From contig NC_064009.1 in the NCBI RefSeq assembly GCF_932276165.1, positions 8,494,001-8,558,000 of the forward strand: DNA of 64,000 nt. Direction: 5' to 3'. The notes under the pieces are model-generated. The model had not been told where the DNA came from and made no database searches. It saw only the letters and a list, made by a program, of their open reading frames with translations. Made by a program: the position numbers and the translations under genes. Of this stretch, positions 11,723 through 23,408 are shown one piece after another. The stretch's first letter is position 1. Each line of letters opens with the position of its first letter. Origin of the DNA: Plutella xylostella (Eukaryota > Arthropoda > Insecta > Lepidoptera > Plutellidae).

Positions 11723-12683
11723 AGGTACGCTGTTCGGTGTTCGATGCTTACCCATATTTACGTTAAAAAAATCTAAAATGATTACTAGCGTACACATAAT
11801 AATGTAAATAAGAAGTTACATGCATACACAATATATTATGTAATATTATAATATATAGGTACTTACCCATGTAGATTACACCTAGTTGTAGAGTAAATCA
11901 CGACCAAAATCATGTAGAGTAAACACTGCATGCAACAAATTCACTCTTGCCGAGATCGGATTAGTGTTTATTAGGTGTGGTCGGTATTTTTGATGGAGAC
12001 GCATATTCGAGCTATAAATTTGTTAGCCTGCATTTTAATAGCTCATTGAAGGTAGTAAAAATCGTTTCACCGTAAGAGGGTGAATATCGGCGAGCGATCT
12101 CACGATCTCACGTATGTGGACTAAGTTATTTGACTTGGATTTGTTAGAATTCTTAACTGACATGTGTTATTTTGCAGGTTAATTTTTCAAACTTACTTTT
12201 TGATGTTTACTCATGTATTCGAAAGTTATAGCTTTGAATCTTGTTTTGGCAGATATTTATATTTTTTCAGGTGTTTTATATTCAGTTATAGTAATAACCA
12301 AGGTATCTCATCTATTTTAGGTATTCTATCGCCAACACCGCTCCACCACGTTTCTTACAAACAAAATTTTAGTCTCTTCAAATACAACCGCAGCATTTTA
12401 TGTATTTTTAACAGCGTACCAAATGAAGATGTCTTAAAATGAAAATGTTTATTATTACAATATCATGCCGATTGTTGTTTAAGTTGAGTGTTTTTTTATA
12501 TGCAACTTTGTGTTTATGACGGACGTAAAGGTACCGGATTATGTTTGATGCAAAGATTTTCATATTTTACAAGCACTTTAGTTTATGTTTCCTCACTTTA
12601 TGTGCACTTTGAATTGTAATGTACCAACTCACTGATAATAATCTGCGGCTTGTGGAAAAGAAAATGCATAAGTAATTCGTTAA
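11723..12683. other. Non-coding stretch
   Basis: I see no gene or repeat that I can define. The frame at about 12164-12442 shows no domain and looks like chance. Confidence 0.45.
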
Positions 12684-12882
12684 GACTAGTCAGAGCCCTT
12701 CGGGCAGCTTGAAAATATCTGACAGTCGGGTTGCCCACTTACTCAGCACAAGCTTGCTTGTGTTGGGGTCCACCAACCCGCACTAGGCCAGCGTGATGGA
12801 TTAGGCCTAAAATTCTTCCTTCATTGGAAGGAGACCCGTGGCTCAGCAGTAAGGACTTGATGGGTTGCAATAAAGAAATGTT
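12684..12882 (+). mobile_element. 5S-type SINE, 5'-truncated copy
   Basis: It shares with 36331-36650 the words CGGGCAGC, ATCTGACAGTCGGGTTGCCC, ACTCAGCACAAGCTTGC, GTTGGGGTCCA and TTAGGCCTAAAA, followed by TTCATTGGAAGGAGACCCGTG. The 5S-like head present in the other copy is missing here. A CAATAAAG 3' end follows. Confidence 0.65.
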
Positions 12883-12889
12883 TATGTTA

Positions 12890-13895
12890 TGTTTATGTAT
12901 TGCTTTTACGCTGAATCTTTATGTGGAAGTATGACCAACGGTAGCGGTTGAGGAGTGACCTGGAAAATATTTGCTGGTCTAAGGGCTAATTCTTGTCTCC
13001 TCTTGCTTGGTTGAGGAAGATTGGGAGCAGTGTTGTGGCTTCCTTGTTAGTGATTGTATGATTATAAATGATTGTTTTGGGAAATAAAAATATTTCCTTA
13101 TTATGACCATATTACACTGAGTACTGTGAGAAATAACGTATTTTACTAAGTTAAAAACGCATACGCAACGGTAATTGCAAATAGTTACTTACCTAGATAT
13201 ATTTTTGGATCTGACTCATGAAAGTTATTAATCAAAATGCCTTCATAGCTAAACAAATCTTCAATGGTATTTCTCCATTCACTACCAAAACACACCTACA
13301 CATTTCAAAAGCGTCGACAGCCACTATCATCAGCAATTCTAAAATAATTTTGCACATATGAGATGCAGTGTCAAAAGGCATTTGAAGTTAATAAACATGA
13401 AGTCATGGAGGGTTGTCACGGCGCTCGTGTGATGCTTGCACACGACGCTAGTTCACACCTCGGACCTCACCGTGCATAGTGGGGCACTTGGGGACACAGA
13501 CAATATTATAATAATATGGGGTTTAAACTTAGATTAACAATATACGAACAAGATGGCGTGTCACATATAAAAACAAAGCAAGAAAACTGTTTTGATTACT
13601 GTCAAACTGTTTTATGTTCAACGTAGGTAAATTTTCTAATTCAATATAAGAGCTCAGTGGTATATTTATGGGGTATTATCTGTGAAGACATTTCTTTTGC
13701 GCTGACGTATCCTTACACAACAGGTCCTGTTCGTCGGAATTAACTTCTAACTTTCATCTTTGCTGAAAATTATATTTTAAAGTCCCATACTCTGAACGTG
13801 GCTAGGCGAGTCGTGCTAATATTAAAATATTCAAACAGGAGTCACGAGGCCCGGCGCGCCGCAGGCTAGATTTATGCACTTAATTGATACGACCA
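12890..13895. other. Non-coding stretch
   Basis: No gene is supported. 13400-13500 is more GC-rich without a recognisable element. Confidence 0.4.
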
Positions 13896-14033
13896 GGGGG
13901 GTCACTCTATATCACGAAAAACTAAGTTTCGGACCGCTGATTCGCGAGCCACGACTCTATCTTGTAGTATTAAACGTGCCGATTGCAAGACAGCTCTCGT
14001 TCGTTCGTTTTTCGTCAGTATAGAGTGACCCTC
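13896..14033. mobile_element. MITE with GGGGGTCACTCT termini, copy 2
   Basis: It starts GGGGGGTCACTCTATA and ends TATAGAGTGACCCTCC. The centre contains CGTGCCGATTGC, the inverse of the segment seen in the copy at 8050-8234. It lacks an obvious target duplication. Confidence 0.7.
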
Positions 14034-14759
14034 CACGGCCGATACGCCAAGTGGGCCAGATTGAGATGTTCGCTGGGAATTTATGTTTTTGTTCGCGAAG
14101 ATGGCGGCTTTGAATACGATTTTGGATTTGGTAATAGACGATATTTGAGAAAACCTGCATATATCTAGATTCTAGATGTGTATCTTAAGTACTCATTAAA
14201 AAAACGGCGATACGGCTTGCGACATATTATCACGTGAGGACAAATGTATAGTAAATACCTCTTACTACCCTTCAGTACAGTCGTGAGCATATTATTATGT
14301 ATATTGTATATGTATTTAATACACTATAGGACCCTTGAACTTAACGACATAGTACCTATCTTTGATAATATTTTGATTAGGAAATATAGATTGCAAACAC
14401 ATTCATTATTGGATAGAACCTAAGCTGAAAGTGTGTGAGTAGGGGGGGTCGGTCTGAACAATTTAGGTTCTAAACGTTTAAAGTTTCCTTATTATTAGAA
14501 ACTGCACTCGTTCTGGTGCTATCCTAACGCATACACACGTCTTCCTAACATTTACCCCTTTATTTTTGGTCGTGGTTGTTTTGTTTTTGGACAATTTTGT
14601 TTTTGGAAAATGTTGTTTTAATAGATTAGTGGAAATTTCATAAAAACCAAACTTAATGCAATTCAGGCATGCCTTTCGCACGCACAATACTCCGAACTGT
14701 GGCAACAGCACTCCATCCATATTCAAACAAGCAATTAACGTACAAAGCGTTTATTTGTC

Positions 14760-15300
14760 ATTACGTAATTCGCGTGAGACAAATTAGACTACCATTTTTG
14801 AAGCGTGGCATTCGCAATTAAGCGACCGCCACCGATTTTAATAAAGAAATTAAAGAAGTAACGGGAAACCCGTCCACGGAAGCATTCCCCATCGGACGAT
14901 TAAGTCGGGTAGAACAAACTGAGAGAAAAGTAAATACTTACTCGAGTATTTGGTAATAAGCGAATGCTAAAAACGCATTGGGTCGGATATGCAAATCTTG
15001 TGGACATTGCACAATGGGAATTACGGAATTGCGTCTAGAATATTTATGGCTCAATTTTGTTTTTGGACAATGCGACCGAGTGGCCGAAATGACTGCGGTT
15101 CGTGGGAGAGAGAGCAACTTTAATTACGAAGTCAATTTTTTGTAAGGAACCGGTGCCGGCGCATCATGTTCGCTTATGCGTACGGTGTATTTGTTATTTA
15201 CGACCACCACTTTTTAGGCGCGTCGCCGTTTTCTGCGGAATGGCACCGGTTATTTGCAACCATTTATTTGTATATTTATTGGTGACTTACGAAAAATAAA
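14760..15300. promoter_or_regulatory. Candidate cis-regulatory island in the knirps-like 3' flank
   Basis: This block is less AT-rich than its neighbours and repeat-free to my eye. It contains a perfect POU octamer ATGCAAAT at 14989-14996, a CGATTTTAATAAAG segment, and ACTTTAATTACGAAG near 15118-15133 with a TAATTA homeodomain core. No coding frame with domain character is present. A regulatory role is an inference from composition and motif clustering only. Confidence 0.3.
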
Positions 15301-16089
15301 GTGCGGACCTGCCTACAGCTTTTACCGAATTTTGACGGTATTTTTTTTCGTCTCGGTTTGTGGTCTCGTTTAGAGTCATTATTTCATTTTGTATTTGTAC
15401 TACGAGTTGTTAAAAAAACAGGTAAATAATGTGGACATTAAATAAATTACACAGCTATTTTCATAAAATGTCAGAAACAACATTATAATTCCGAAAAAGA
15501 TGCATAAATGTATTTTTTCCAAAAGTCCTTTTTTATGATTGTAAGCCGATTAACAGAGATGAGTTCATTGTGCACAAAATATCAAGTGCAAAGTTGACAT
15601 TGTAAATAATCCCGCATTTAAATGTTAATCTTTGCAAATATATCAAAATAAACATTGGTGCTGTCACCGTGAAAACGCTTACGATAAATCATTGTCGTGA
15701 ACAATCATTAACATTAAAACATCTTCATGTATGGACCATCGTAATTATTGCTGAATTTATACGACAGACATTACCAAAGAGATCAAGGGTAAGAGGCCAG
15801 TCAGATTACTGCCACGCTTTATTTAAATATTAAACCGATAATAATCGTTATTTTATCACTATATTAATTTCAGCCGGCATTGTGTTGAAACTTAATCTGT
15901 ACTTTACGAATACTCGCATCGTCCCGGGAAGGAGACACAAGAAACGCGCAACCAAAATGCCGAAGCAGGATGTTGCCCCAAAAATCGCAGCTCGATTAAA
16001 AATACAGAGTTTAAAAATCCTTTAGCGAAACAAAAACGCTGACAAAATGCCCTCGTCTTCATTCTCCGTCGCAAAAACAAAAGGCGATC
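15301..16089. other. Non-coding stretch
   Basis: AT-rich with no gene, RNA or repeat I can define. Confidence 0.4.
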
Positions 16090-16380
16090 GGCCGGCGACA
16101 TACCACACCACTCTCTCTATAAACACTCGGTACATGTAATCGACGCATCTTCGATTCTCCAGCAATCGAATACGGCGGCCATTTAATCGAGTAAACTCGA
16201 TTCGCCATACCGAATGATTTATTGCTGTGACACGTCGTTTTTGCGTCGAGTCACCGCTTGCGGAAACAATTTTGAATCATTTATGCCGGCCGCCCGATCG
16301 CCGGCCAAATATGGGCGCGGCCCACTGTGAGGGCAGGTTTTCGGCTATAACCTGTAATTTAGGAAAATTGGGCGGTTAAA
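16090..16380. promoter_or_regulatory. Candidate cis-regulatory island
   Basis: A CpG-rich block in AT-rich surroundings. It contains an AATCGAGTAAACTCGATT inverted motif near 16184-16201, two GCCGGC words and a TTATTGC homeodomain-like word. There is no domain-bearing frame. Regulatory function is inferred only. Confidence 0.25.
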
Positions 16381-17246
16381 TAGGTTTTGTACATGGAAAA
16401 TTTTACTCATCTTCTTTTTACTATAACAATGAAGCTACCACAAGATAAGTGCACTGTATTATTTAACTTAAAACACACATGCATAGAGTACTACATATAA
16501 GTACTGTACTCCAGATTTTCCAAGCAAGAATAATTTTTTTTGGCGAAATTGAGATAAGTCAAGCGGTTGAGTCAACCAATCGCGAATTAATTCTCGTGAG
16601 GCGCGCCGCGATGCAAGCCGCGTGCTCCAATTTTTTGTTCTGCGTAAGTTGGGAAACTGATTTTTCATCTGATTTCAGTACAAAAATGTTTAAGTAATGA
16701 AACTAAGTAAAATTAATATTTAAGTAGAAAGGTCATGTTTTATACGTATAGTGTGCTTTCACCTCTTATTACTAAAATTTCAGTTCCATTAGTTTATTTC
16801 CGTCACATGAAAATACTGATTTATTCTGGGTATATAGCTCAAGTAATTTGTAAATGGTAATTTTTAATAATTAATACTATTGCTCATCGGAAATTAAATA
16901 ATATGGTTTTACCTATATTATTGTCAACTTTAGAACTATGAGGAATGTTTATTTATTTTGTTCGTAATTTTGAAGCGCTTTCAAAGAAGATGGAATTTAT
17001 GCAGCTTACAAATATGACACAGCCTTAAAGCTTGTAAGTAGCATTTTGCTCTGAGTTATGATGGGCACATATAAAAACTTTTAGTCATGCGATTGTAAGC
17101 TCTATTTCTTTGACAACAAAGCATATGCAGGACTAAAAATTTGCGTGGGAAGTGACATCGGGGTTGAAGCTGCAATGTGATGAAACTATGTCCTCAAATT
17201 ATTACGACACGCGAGTACATAACATTATTATTCATATTTAATTATA
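16381..17246. other. Non-coding stretch
   Basis: No gene or repeat that I can define. Short opposing open frames around 16470-16700 are uninformative. Confidence 0.4.
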
Positions 17247-17465
17247 CAGGGTGTTCCAAAAGTCAACGTCATCCCTTAAAGGGCTGATAGGTCAGCTCAT
17301 GAGAGGCCAGAATATCACAATATCACCTTAGTAAAAACTCGATAATTTTCGAGATATTGACACTTTTATAAATTTGCTGAAAATCGACACCTTGGATCAG
17401 TTTTTTGCGTGCCGCCGGTACAAAAATCCATATTGTTAGAATTTGTTTGGTGTTGCATCACCCTG
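17247..17465 (+). mobile_element. TA-flanked MITE with CAGGGTGTTCC terminus
   Basis: It begins CAGGGTGTTCCAAAAGTC and ends ATCACCCTG, with TA on both sides (17245-17246 and 17466-17467). The terminal inverted repeat is only about 7 bp. The layout is that of the small CAGGGTGTT elements related to Tc1/mariner that are common in insects. An RTE LINE tail abuts its right end. Confidence 0.65.
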
Positions 17466-17650
17466 TATAGCCCTGCTATTGATCGCAGTCAAAAAAAATA
17501 TCGTGGGACGCCCTCCTGCCCGCTGGACTGAGGACCTTAGGCGGGTAGCCGGTAGTGGTTGGAAGAGGAAGGCTGAGGACCGAATGTTGTGGCGCTCCTT
17601 GGGTGAGGCCTATGTCCAGCAGTGGATAATTATTGGCTGATGATGATTCA
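17466..17650 (+). pseudogene. RTE-type LINE C-terminal fragment
   Basis: The translated frame contains GRPPARWTEDLRRVAGSGW, then KAEDRMLWRSLGEAYVQQW and a stop, followed by TGATGATG. This is the conserved C-terminal end of RTE-clade endonuclease/reverse-transcriptase proteins, lying well after the catalytic domains, none of which are present. It is a 5'-truncated dead copy. Close relatives lie at 59058-59190 and 45187-45262. Confidence 0.8.
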
Positions 17651-17999
17651 AAAGTTAAGATATTATTACCATAAATTTATGTGTTTATATCTGATATGTC
17701 CTTGATAGTACCAGTCAATATTAATCTTGTGTCATCTACTTATTTTTTTGGTATGTACTGAAAATGTATTCTGTTATAGTTTAGTGTACATTTCTCATGA
17801 CAGCAACATTTGTTGGGTTCTAGAAATTACCTTTTATGTAAAATTTTCAGTTCATATAATAAATAGTGAACTAGTTCATTCGGAATTCAGCTTAGTCGTT
17901 TGTAAATTAATAAATTCAAAAGAGTTAAAAATTTGATAATAATTAAATTAGGTTACTTCTACTGAGCACAAAAATCCACTGAAACTTAACAAAAAAACC
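17651..17999. other. AT-rich spacer
   Basis: Nothing recognisable. Confidence 0.4.
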
Positions 18000-18460
18000 A
18001 GCATTATGTTCAATTTAAACCTCACCGCCAAATATTGCGAAACCCGAACAAGTTGCACATAAAACATGTTGTACCAAAAGTGTCGAATCCGACAAATTCT
18101 CGCGAGATAAAGGGCGAGAACAAGCGTTCATATTCACTTACACTTCAACTATAAACTTGTTCAACCATCTGTAAACTTTATTCCATCTCAGTAGAGGACA
18201 TTATCAAGTGTTTCTTCGAGTTACCAAGCAATTTGCAGGGGACTGTTACCAAAGAATCAGCGGTACAGTTACGCTCGGCCAAAAAGCGACGCCACAAAGA
18301 TAAAAACTTGTCCACACTCAACCCGCAATGTCGGCCCAAACTGCACAATTAATTAAACAATTAATCAGCTAATTACCCGATGATTTGCCTTTTTACCGCG
18401 CATTTTGTCGGCTTATTTGAGTCAATTTGTAAATGTGGAATCTGGATCGACCGTCTGGTT
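18000..18460. promoter_or_regulatory. Candidate enhancer with clustered homeodomain cores
   Basis: Within 18345-18378 three TAAT-type cores lie close together: CAATTAATTAAAC, CAATTAATCAG and GCTAATTACCC. The surrounding 450 bp is repeat-free and less AT-rich. Such clusters are usual in homeodomain-regulated developmental enhancers, and the knirps-like gene lies about 13 kb away. Function is inferred. Confidence 0.35.
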
Positions 18461-20215
18461 TTTTTAAGCTCGTTATTCCTTAAAAGTTAATTCCTGTACC
18501 AGTCCTTATAGGGAAAGGGATTTTATTGGCTGTGTTTGCTATTATCCTGAGTGGCAAAAGTGAAAATAATTGCATTAAATTCGTTTAATTGCTCAGCCAG
18601 GCCACCAATTCACTCCCCGTTAAATTCCAAAAATAATAATTTTAAATATTGAAAAAATTACAAAACCCTGAATCTTCTCTTTAAAATTTACTTTACAAGC
18701 TACTATAGTAACGTCATATTATAATGATATTATTATATTATCCCCTAGTCAAAAACATTATTATTGGACTTTTTATATACATATTTTGGTGTGAAATATA
18801 AATATCAATCTTATTAAAACCAATATGTTAAGAACATATTATATGTCCCTGCATAGTAAATATTATGGGTTAAACAGGGCATAAATATAATATATTCTAT
18901 CGTGTCACATTTTAAGCACCTGTTAGAATTACTATCGGCGTAAAATCTGTATAATTTACTGATGTTACAAAGCAACTACCACCTGTGTGTGTATAAATTG
19001 TTCGTCTTTATAGTATGACATGACACGTTCAGCTCATAAAAGCGATATGGACTATGGGATGTCATAAATTCTCCAGCGGAGTAAACTAGTGCTTGTGGAA
19101 TTTCGCAGTACCTATAGAGCATGGTGTAAGTACTAGACTATGGTGTAAAACTAGTACTGTTAAGTTAATAGCAGTACAAAACGTATAGAGGTAGAGTAAG
19201 CGATGCGATGCGATTCACATGTCACACTCACTAACTGCTTATTCAATCATTCAAACTTTAAAAAGGTACAAAAGTTTTGTTGTAAGTTGTAGTCACCTGT
19301 GGCTACTTTTGTGAAGACAGGGGACTTTCAGATCGTATGACATACAACATGATGAAAAAAAAAACAAGAAAGAAAGATAATGCATTTCACACATACATAA
19401 AAATTAAGTACGTAAAAATATAATATTTGTCGTTAAATCTATTTGTAAATACCAATATTGATCTGTCCTTTTCATGAAATTCAACATTTTATCATTAATT
19501 TGACCCTCAGTTAAATCATAGCCAACATAATACTTCTGAGTTTCACATGTAACTTTGTTTGAATAAAGTAACTTGCACAGGCGCAGGTAGTAGAGATATT
19601 GTCAGCGGCAGACATTACGCAACTCTAATAAGGCTTAATAAATAAAGCGAATGCTTCAGCGGAGGTAACCTCCAACCTTCATCATACCTGGCTTCCTGTC
19701 ACAGTTGGCAAGCAAAATTGATGAGCCACCGTCATCAGATAAAGTAGAACTCAGTGGACAACAAATTAAAGGTGATGAGTGAGTTTATACAGTTTTTCCC
19801 AAAATAATAAGTAGCTAGGAAAGGGGGGTGATTTTGACCAGCAATCCTATCACCCTCCTTCTCAGCTACGTTACCTTTTGGGACATCCTGTATACGTGAT
19901 AAAATGTAAGTATATTTGCAGTGATTAACTTTGTCTGACTTACGGCACAGGCATTGGTCCAAACTATATGAAAACTTGACCCAAGGGGGACAGGTGAAAT
20001 GTAAATTTGTGACACTATAGAACCGAGCAATTACTATTTATTGCAACTTCATACTTGAAGTTTAAAATCGTAAGTATAATGGTAATTGCATCTGTGATTA
20101 ATTGATGTGAATCCGAAGAGAAAAATACACTCAAAATTCAATGATACACTCACTGACAATGATGCAGGTAATAGTTAAAAACTTAGTAGATATACCTACG
20201 TAGTACGTAACTTGA
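18461..20215. other. Non-coding stretch
   Basis: No gene is supported. At about 19875-19893 the words CCTTTTGGGACATCCTGTAT look like the right end of a CAGGATGTCCC-type mariner-like MITE, but its left end is not clear. Confidence 0.4.
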
Positions 20216-20300
20216 TACACCCACGAGCTATAGAAAAGTTCCAGTGACGAGTGAGTTAAACTTTTTCATTTTACTTCTAGCAATTCACTTCTCCCATACA
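20216..20300 (+). mobile_element. Left-end fragment of the CACYCACGGGC MITE
   Basis: TA followed by CACCCACGAGCTATAGAAAA and GTTCCAGTGA matches the left terminus of the elements at 26557-26782 and 41106-41338. No right end follows. Confidence 0.5.
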
Positions 20301-20647
20301 CTGTGTTCTTGTTAAACCCTTAACGAGCGGTAGCAGATGGGCACGTGTGATAGCGCAGACGGATATGATATGGTGAACATGAAATTTCGGCATTGTTCGC
20401 GGATCCTCCATGACGAATGAGTATTATTGAGATCTCCCAACTACCGATGGACCGCTGATAAGTTTATTGGGTAATGTCATCAACATCGTATAAAGGTACC
20501 TTTCATTTATTATCATACATTATGGTGGCACTTTTCCCGATGGTCTTTAATTGTATAAGGACTAATCATTGATTGAACTAAAGGGTTGCTAATGCAATAT
20601 TAAATATTTTGTGTTTCCACTAATATTAAATTATTCTGCATTATTTG

Positions 20648-20914
20648 ACGACCGAATGGCGTAGTGGTTAGTGACCCTGACTACTGACCCGATGGTCCCG
20701 GGTTCGATTCCCGGCTGGGGCAGATATTTGTTTAAACACAGATATTTGTTCTCAGGTCTTGGATGTGCCCGTAAAATGGCAATAGGCCCGCCCCCTATTA
20801 CATTGGGACTAACATAACACTCTGGCGAAAAGTGGGTGCAGCAATGCACCTCTGCCTACCCCGCAAGGGAGTACATTAGTACAAGGCGTGAGTGCGTGTT
20901 TCTTTCTTTCTTTC
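20648..20914 (+). mobile_element. tRNA-derived SINE, full-length, with TTTC tail
   Basis: The head carries RNA polymerase III promoter boxes: an A box TGGCGTAGTGG near 20657 and a perfect B box GGTTCGATTCC at 20701-20711. The body then runs through CCCGCCCCCTATTACATTGG and ACCCCGCAAGGGAGTACATT to a TTTC microsatellite tail. TTATTTG flanks both sides (20641-20647 and 20915-20921), a 7-bp duplication consistent with LINE-driven retroposition. Its 3' body recurs without the head at 51379. Non-coding. Confidence 0.85.
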
Positions 20915-21004
20915 TTATTTGGCATAATAAAGGTAGCTTGTTTTCTATAATTAAATTGGATTTCAGTAAGTATTTGCTTTATGATTGCACAAACGTAACA
21001 AAAA

Positions 21005-21160
21005 TATAGATAGATAGATAGATAATTCTTTATTGCACACAAACACAGAAATTACAATAGAATATGCACAACATAGACGGTACAAATGGCGGCCTTATTA
21101 CCATGAGTAATTTCTTCCAGATAACCTCGGAGGAGAGAAATTATACAAAAGAAAAGGGAC
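21005..21160 (-). mobile_element. LINE 3' UTR fragment with TATC tail
   Basis: On the minus strand the sequence reads through GGCCGCCATTTGTACCGTC and GCAATAAAGAATTATC to a TATC/ATAG microsatellite (21006-21023). This poly(A)-signal-then-tandem-tail layout is that of a non-LTR element 3' end. No protein remains. Confidence 0.55.
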
Positions 21161-21886
21161 AAGTGCAAAAAAATACAAAAATACTTTAATACAAGAAAAA
21201 GAAAAATATTATATAAAAATTCAAACCTAATCTATACCTAGTAAAATGTAATATAAACTACATACAACATACTTATATACTTAAATATATACATACTTTT
21301 AAATATATAATATATAATAAATACATATTATTCTGGCAAGGATAATAATTTATTATAGTGTTTATAATACATATGGTCGACTTAAGTTATAATAAATTTA
21401 GTACAGGGTTTTAAATTAAACTAAAATTATAAATACCTTCCTAGGTGATTCAAAGTTAATATATCACGGTCACGATCTAATAAACTCTAGCATACTTCCG
21501 CATAAGCATCCATAACCTCTGCTCCTCAATAACTAGTGCTGCTAAAAATCGATAATTTTGAAATATATTGACATAAAATAAACCCTATCTTTACAACAAG
21601 AAATTGAATATTCAGATACATTTAATATTTGTATGTTAGTAGATTGGAATTAATCCACTCACACGTACATTGATTGTATTGTGCCATTGTTATTTGGAGC
21701 GGTCAAAATTATTGGAATAGATATAAGTACACTTGGGAAATGTCGGTTAAATACCACCATATGCCCTAAGGAATTATATTTTTTCACTATTAGGTATTTA
21801 TAAACAAAGTGAATTTTGTGATTGAACATCAAGATTCCTTCGGATTTCACTTTCTTACACACATGCAAAGTCCAGGAACATAGTAC
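21161..21886. other. AT-rich spacer
   Basis: No gene or defined element. Several ATATA-rich runs occur around 21240-21330. Confidence 0.4.
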
Positions 21887-21998
21887 CAAAACCTAAAGAT
21901 AGGTGCGACGACGAGCAAAGCGAGGAGGAGCGTGTTAGGTGCACATGATCGTTAAAAGCAAAGCGGAGCGCAGCGACGCGGAGCGGAGTGGAGCGTCT
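21887..21998 (-). repeat. GC-rich block, copy L (inverted)
   Basis: A roughly 110-bp GC-rich island in very AT-rich DNA. It contains GGTGCGACGACGAGCAAAGC, GAGGAGGAGCGTGTTAGGTG and a run of GGAGC-type pentamers. It is the reverse complement of the two blocks at 22572-22680 and 22802-22911, with a few differences. It lies outside the 9-bp target duplication of the neighbouring element. Confidence 0.8.
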
Positions 21999-22571
21999 CC
22001 CAACATAGCTGCAATAATAATTTTTTTTTGTTCATTATACATAATGCTATTATATCTGTCGAATAATATATGTTATAAACGTTATATATTATGAACGTTA
22101 TAAATTTAATCGATATATCAATTGAAATTATACTTTTTGAACGTTATCCTTTACGAAATTATGTATTTAGTAAGGGTACACTACAGAATTTCGAATTACT
22201 TTTTTACGAATATGAAAATAACGATTTTCATAATTACGAATTTCATAGTTCCGAATAATTCACAAACCCGAATTTTAAGTTTCCGAATAGCGAAAATCAC
22301 GAATAGTATAATAAACGAAATTTTAAACCACAGATTAATTAAAATGACGAAAGTCATATTTCCGAATATTATAATTTCGATGTTTCAAAAGTACGATTAT
22401 TTATTATATCGAATTGTTAAAATTACGAATTCCGAATTTTTAATATTCCGAAAATACAAATTCTCGAATGTTTTTAGTGAACAAGAAATAGTCATATATT
22501 AGGAATAGTACGAGTATGTTTATTAACAGCATAATCCGTATACAAACAATATTTTTTAAGCTGTATTATAT

Positions 22572-22680
22572 GAAACGCTCCGCTCCGCTTCGCTGCGCTC
22601 CGCTTTGTTTTTCGATATCTATGTGCACCTAACACGCTCCTCCTCGCTTTGCTCGTCGTCGCACCTATCTTTAGGTTTGG
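22572..22680 (+). repeat. GC-rich block, copy R1
   Basis: Begins GAAACGCTCCGCTCCGCTTC, passes through ATATCTATGTGCACCTAACA and TCGTCGTCGCACCTATC. It is nearly identical over about 105 bp to the block 230 bp downstream. It lies inside the phased-CGA element. Confidence 0.85.
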
Positions 22681-22801
22681 GTCCTAAGCTTTTTAAGGTT
22701 AACCACCGTAAAAATCCGTGCAATTGTATTGCTTTGTTCTGTAACTTAACAACAAATACTACAAATATTTTACCGTATAACAAAATTTTTACTCTATATT
22801 T

Positions 22802-22911
22802 GAAACGCTCCGCTCCGCTTCGCTGCGCTCCGCTTTGTTTTTCGATATCTATGTGCACCTAACACGCTCCTCCTTGCTTTGCTCGTCGTCGCACCTATCT
22901 TTTGGTTTTGG
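22802..22911 (+). repeat. GC-rich block, copy R2
   Basis: Direct repeat of the block at 22572-22680 with a period of exactly 230 bp. Only two or three substitutions are visible (for example CCTTGC for CCTCGC). The intervening 120 bp is unrelated AT-rich sequence. Confidence 0.85.
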
Positions 22912-23408
22912 TTCTGAAGTTTTAAATACGTTTATGTATTTTTGTCAAATGTAATCAATTTAGTAAAATTAATAATTAATAATGCATCATAATGAATTTA
23001 AGCTAATTGATAAAATTTTTATATAGAATTTTAAATTGTAAAATGTAAAACTATACAAAATTAATACTTAAGTCACTTTAGTTTGGAAATAAATGGCATA
23101 TTATATGATGAATTTTTGTCAAAATCACGAATTATCATATTTCCGATCGGGATTTTAATTTTTCGTGATTTTAATAAATCGGTATTTTATTTTTCGTATA
23201 TTAAAGTATTCGTATTTTTTTACGTTCGTATATTTAATAATCGTAATAACAATATTCGTGATTATAATATTCGAAATTATAATTATCGTAATTTTTATAA
23301 TTCGATATTTTTAAAAATCGGTATTGCAATATTTCGTAAATTACATATTCGGTGTTATCAAATTCGGAAAAAAGTTTTTCGGAATATTTGGGTGTTCCCA
23401 TTTAGTAA

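Larger units (their letters stand above)
22165..23408. mobile_element. Foldback/MULE-like inverted-repeat element with phased CGA arrays and 9-bp TSD
   Basis: ATTTAGTAA occurs directly at 22165-22173 and 23400-23408 and brackets a 1,226-bp element. Its ends are GGGTACACTACAGAATTTCG and, on the other strand, GGGAACACCCAAATATTCCG. Each end opens into an arm of about 250-300 bp in which a CGA triplet recurs every 15-16 bp on one strand. In the right arm TCG sits at 23147, 23163, 23179, 23194, 23210, 23226, 23241, 23256, 23271, 23286, 23302, 23318, 23334, 23349, 23364 and 23379. In the left arm CGA starts at 22192, 22207, 22222, 22237, 22252, 22269, 22284, 22300, 22316, 22348 and onward to 22465. 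Both arms put the first CG 18-19 bp from the tip. A 9-bp duplication and inverted repeats built of short tandem units are known from Drosophila Foldback and from MULEs; Merlin (8-9 bp) is an alternative. No transposase is encoded. Confidence 0.8.

Noticed and set aside
22122..22502. 126-residue open frame on the plus strand
   Set aside because: It lies along the phased-CGA arm; the CGA phase and AT-rich filler happen to avoid stops. Composition is low-complexity and there is no domain.
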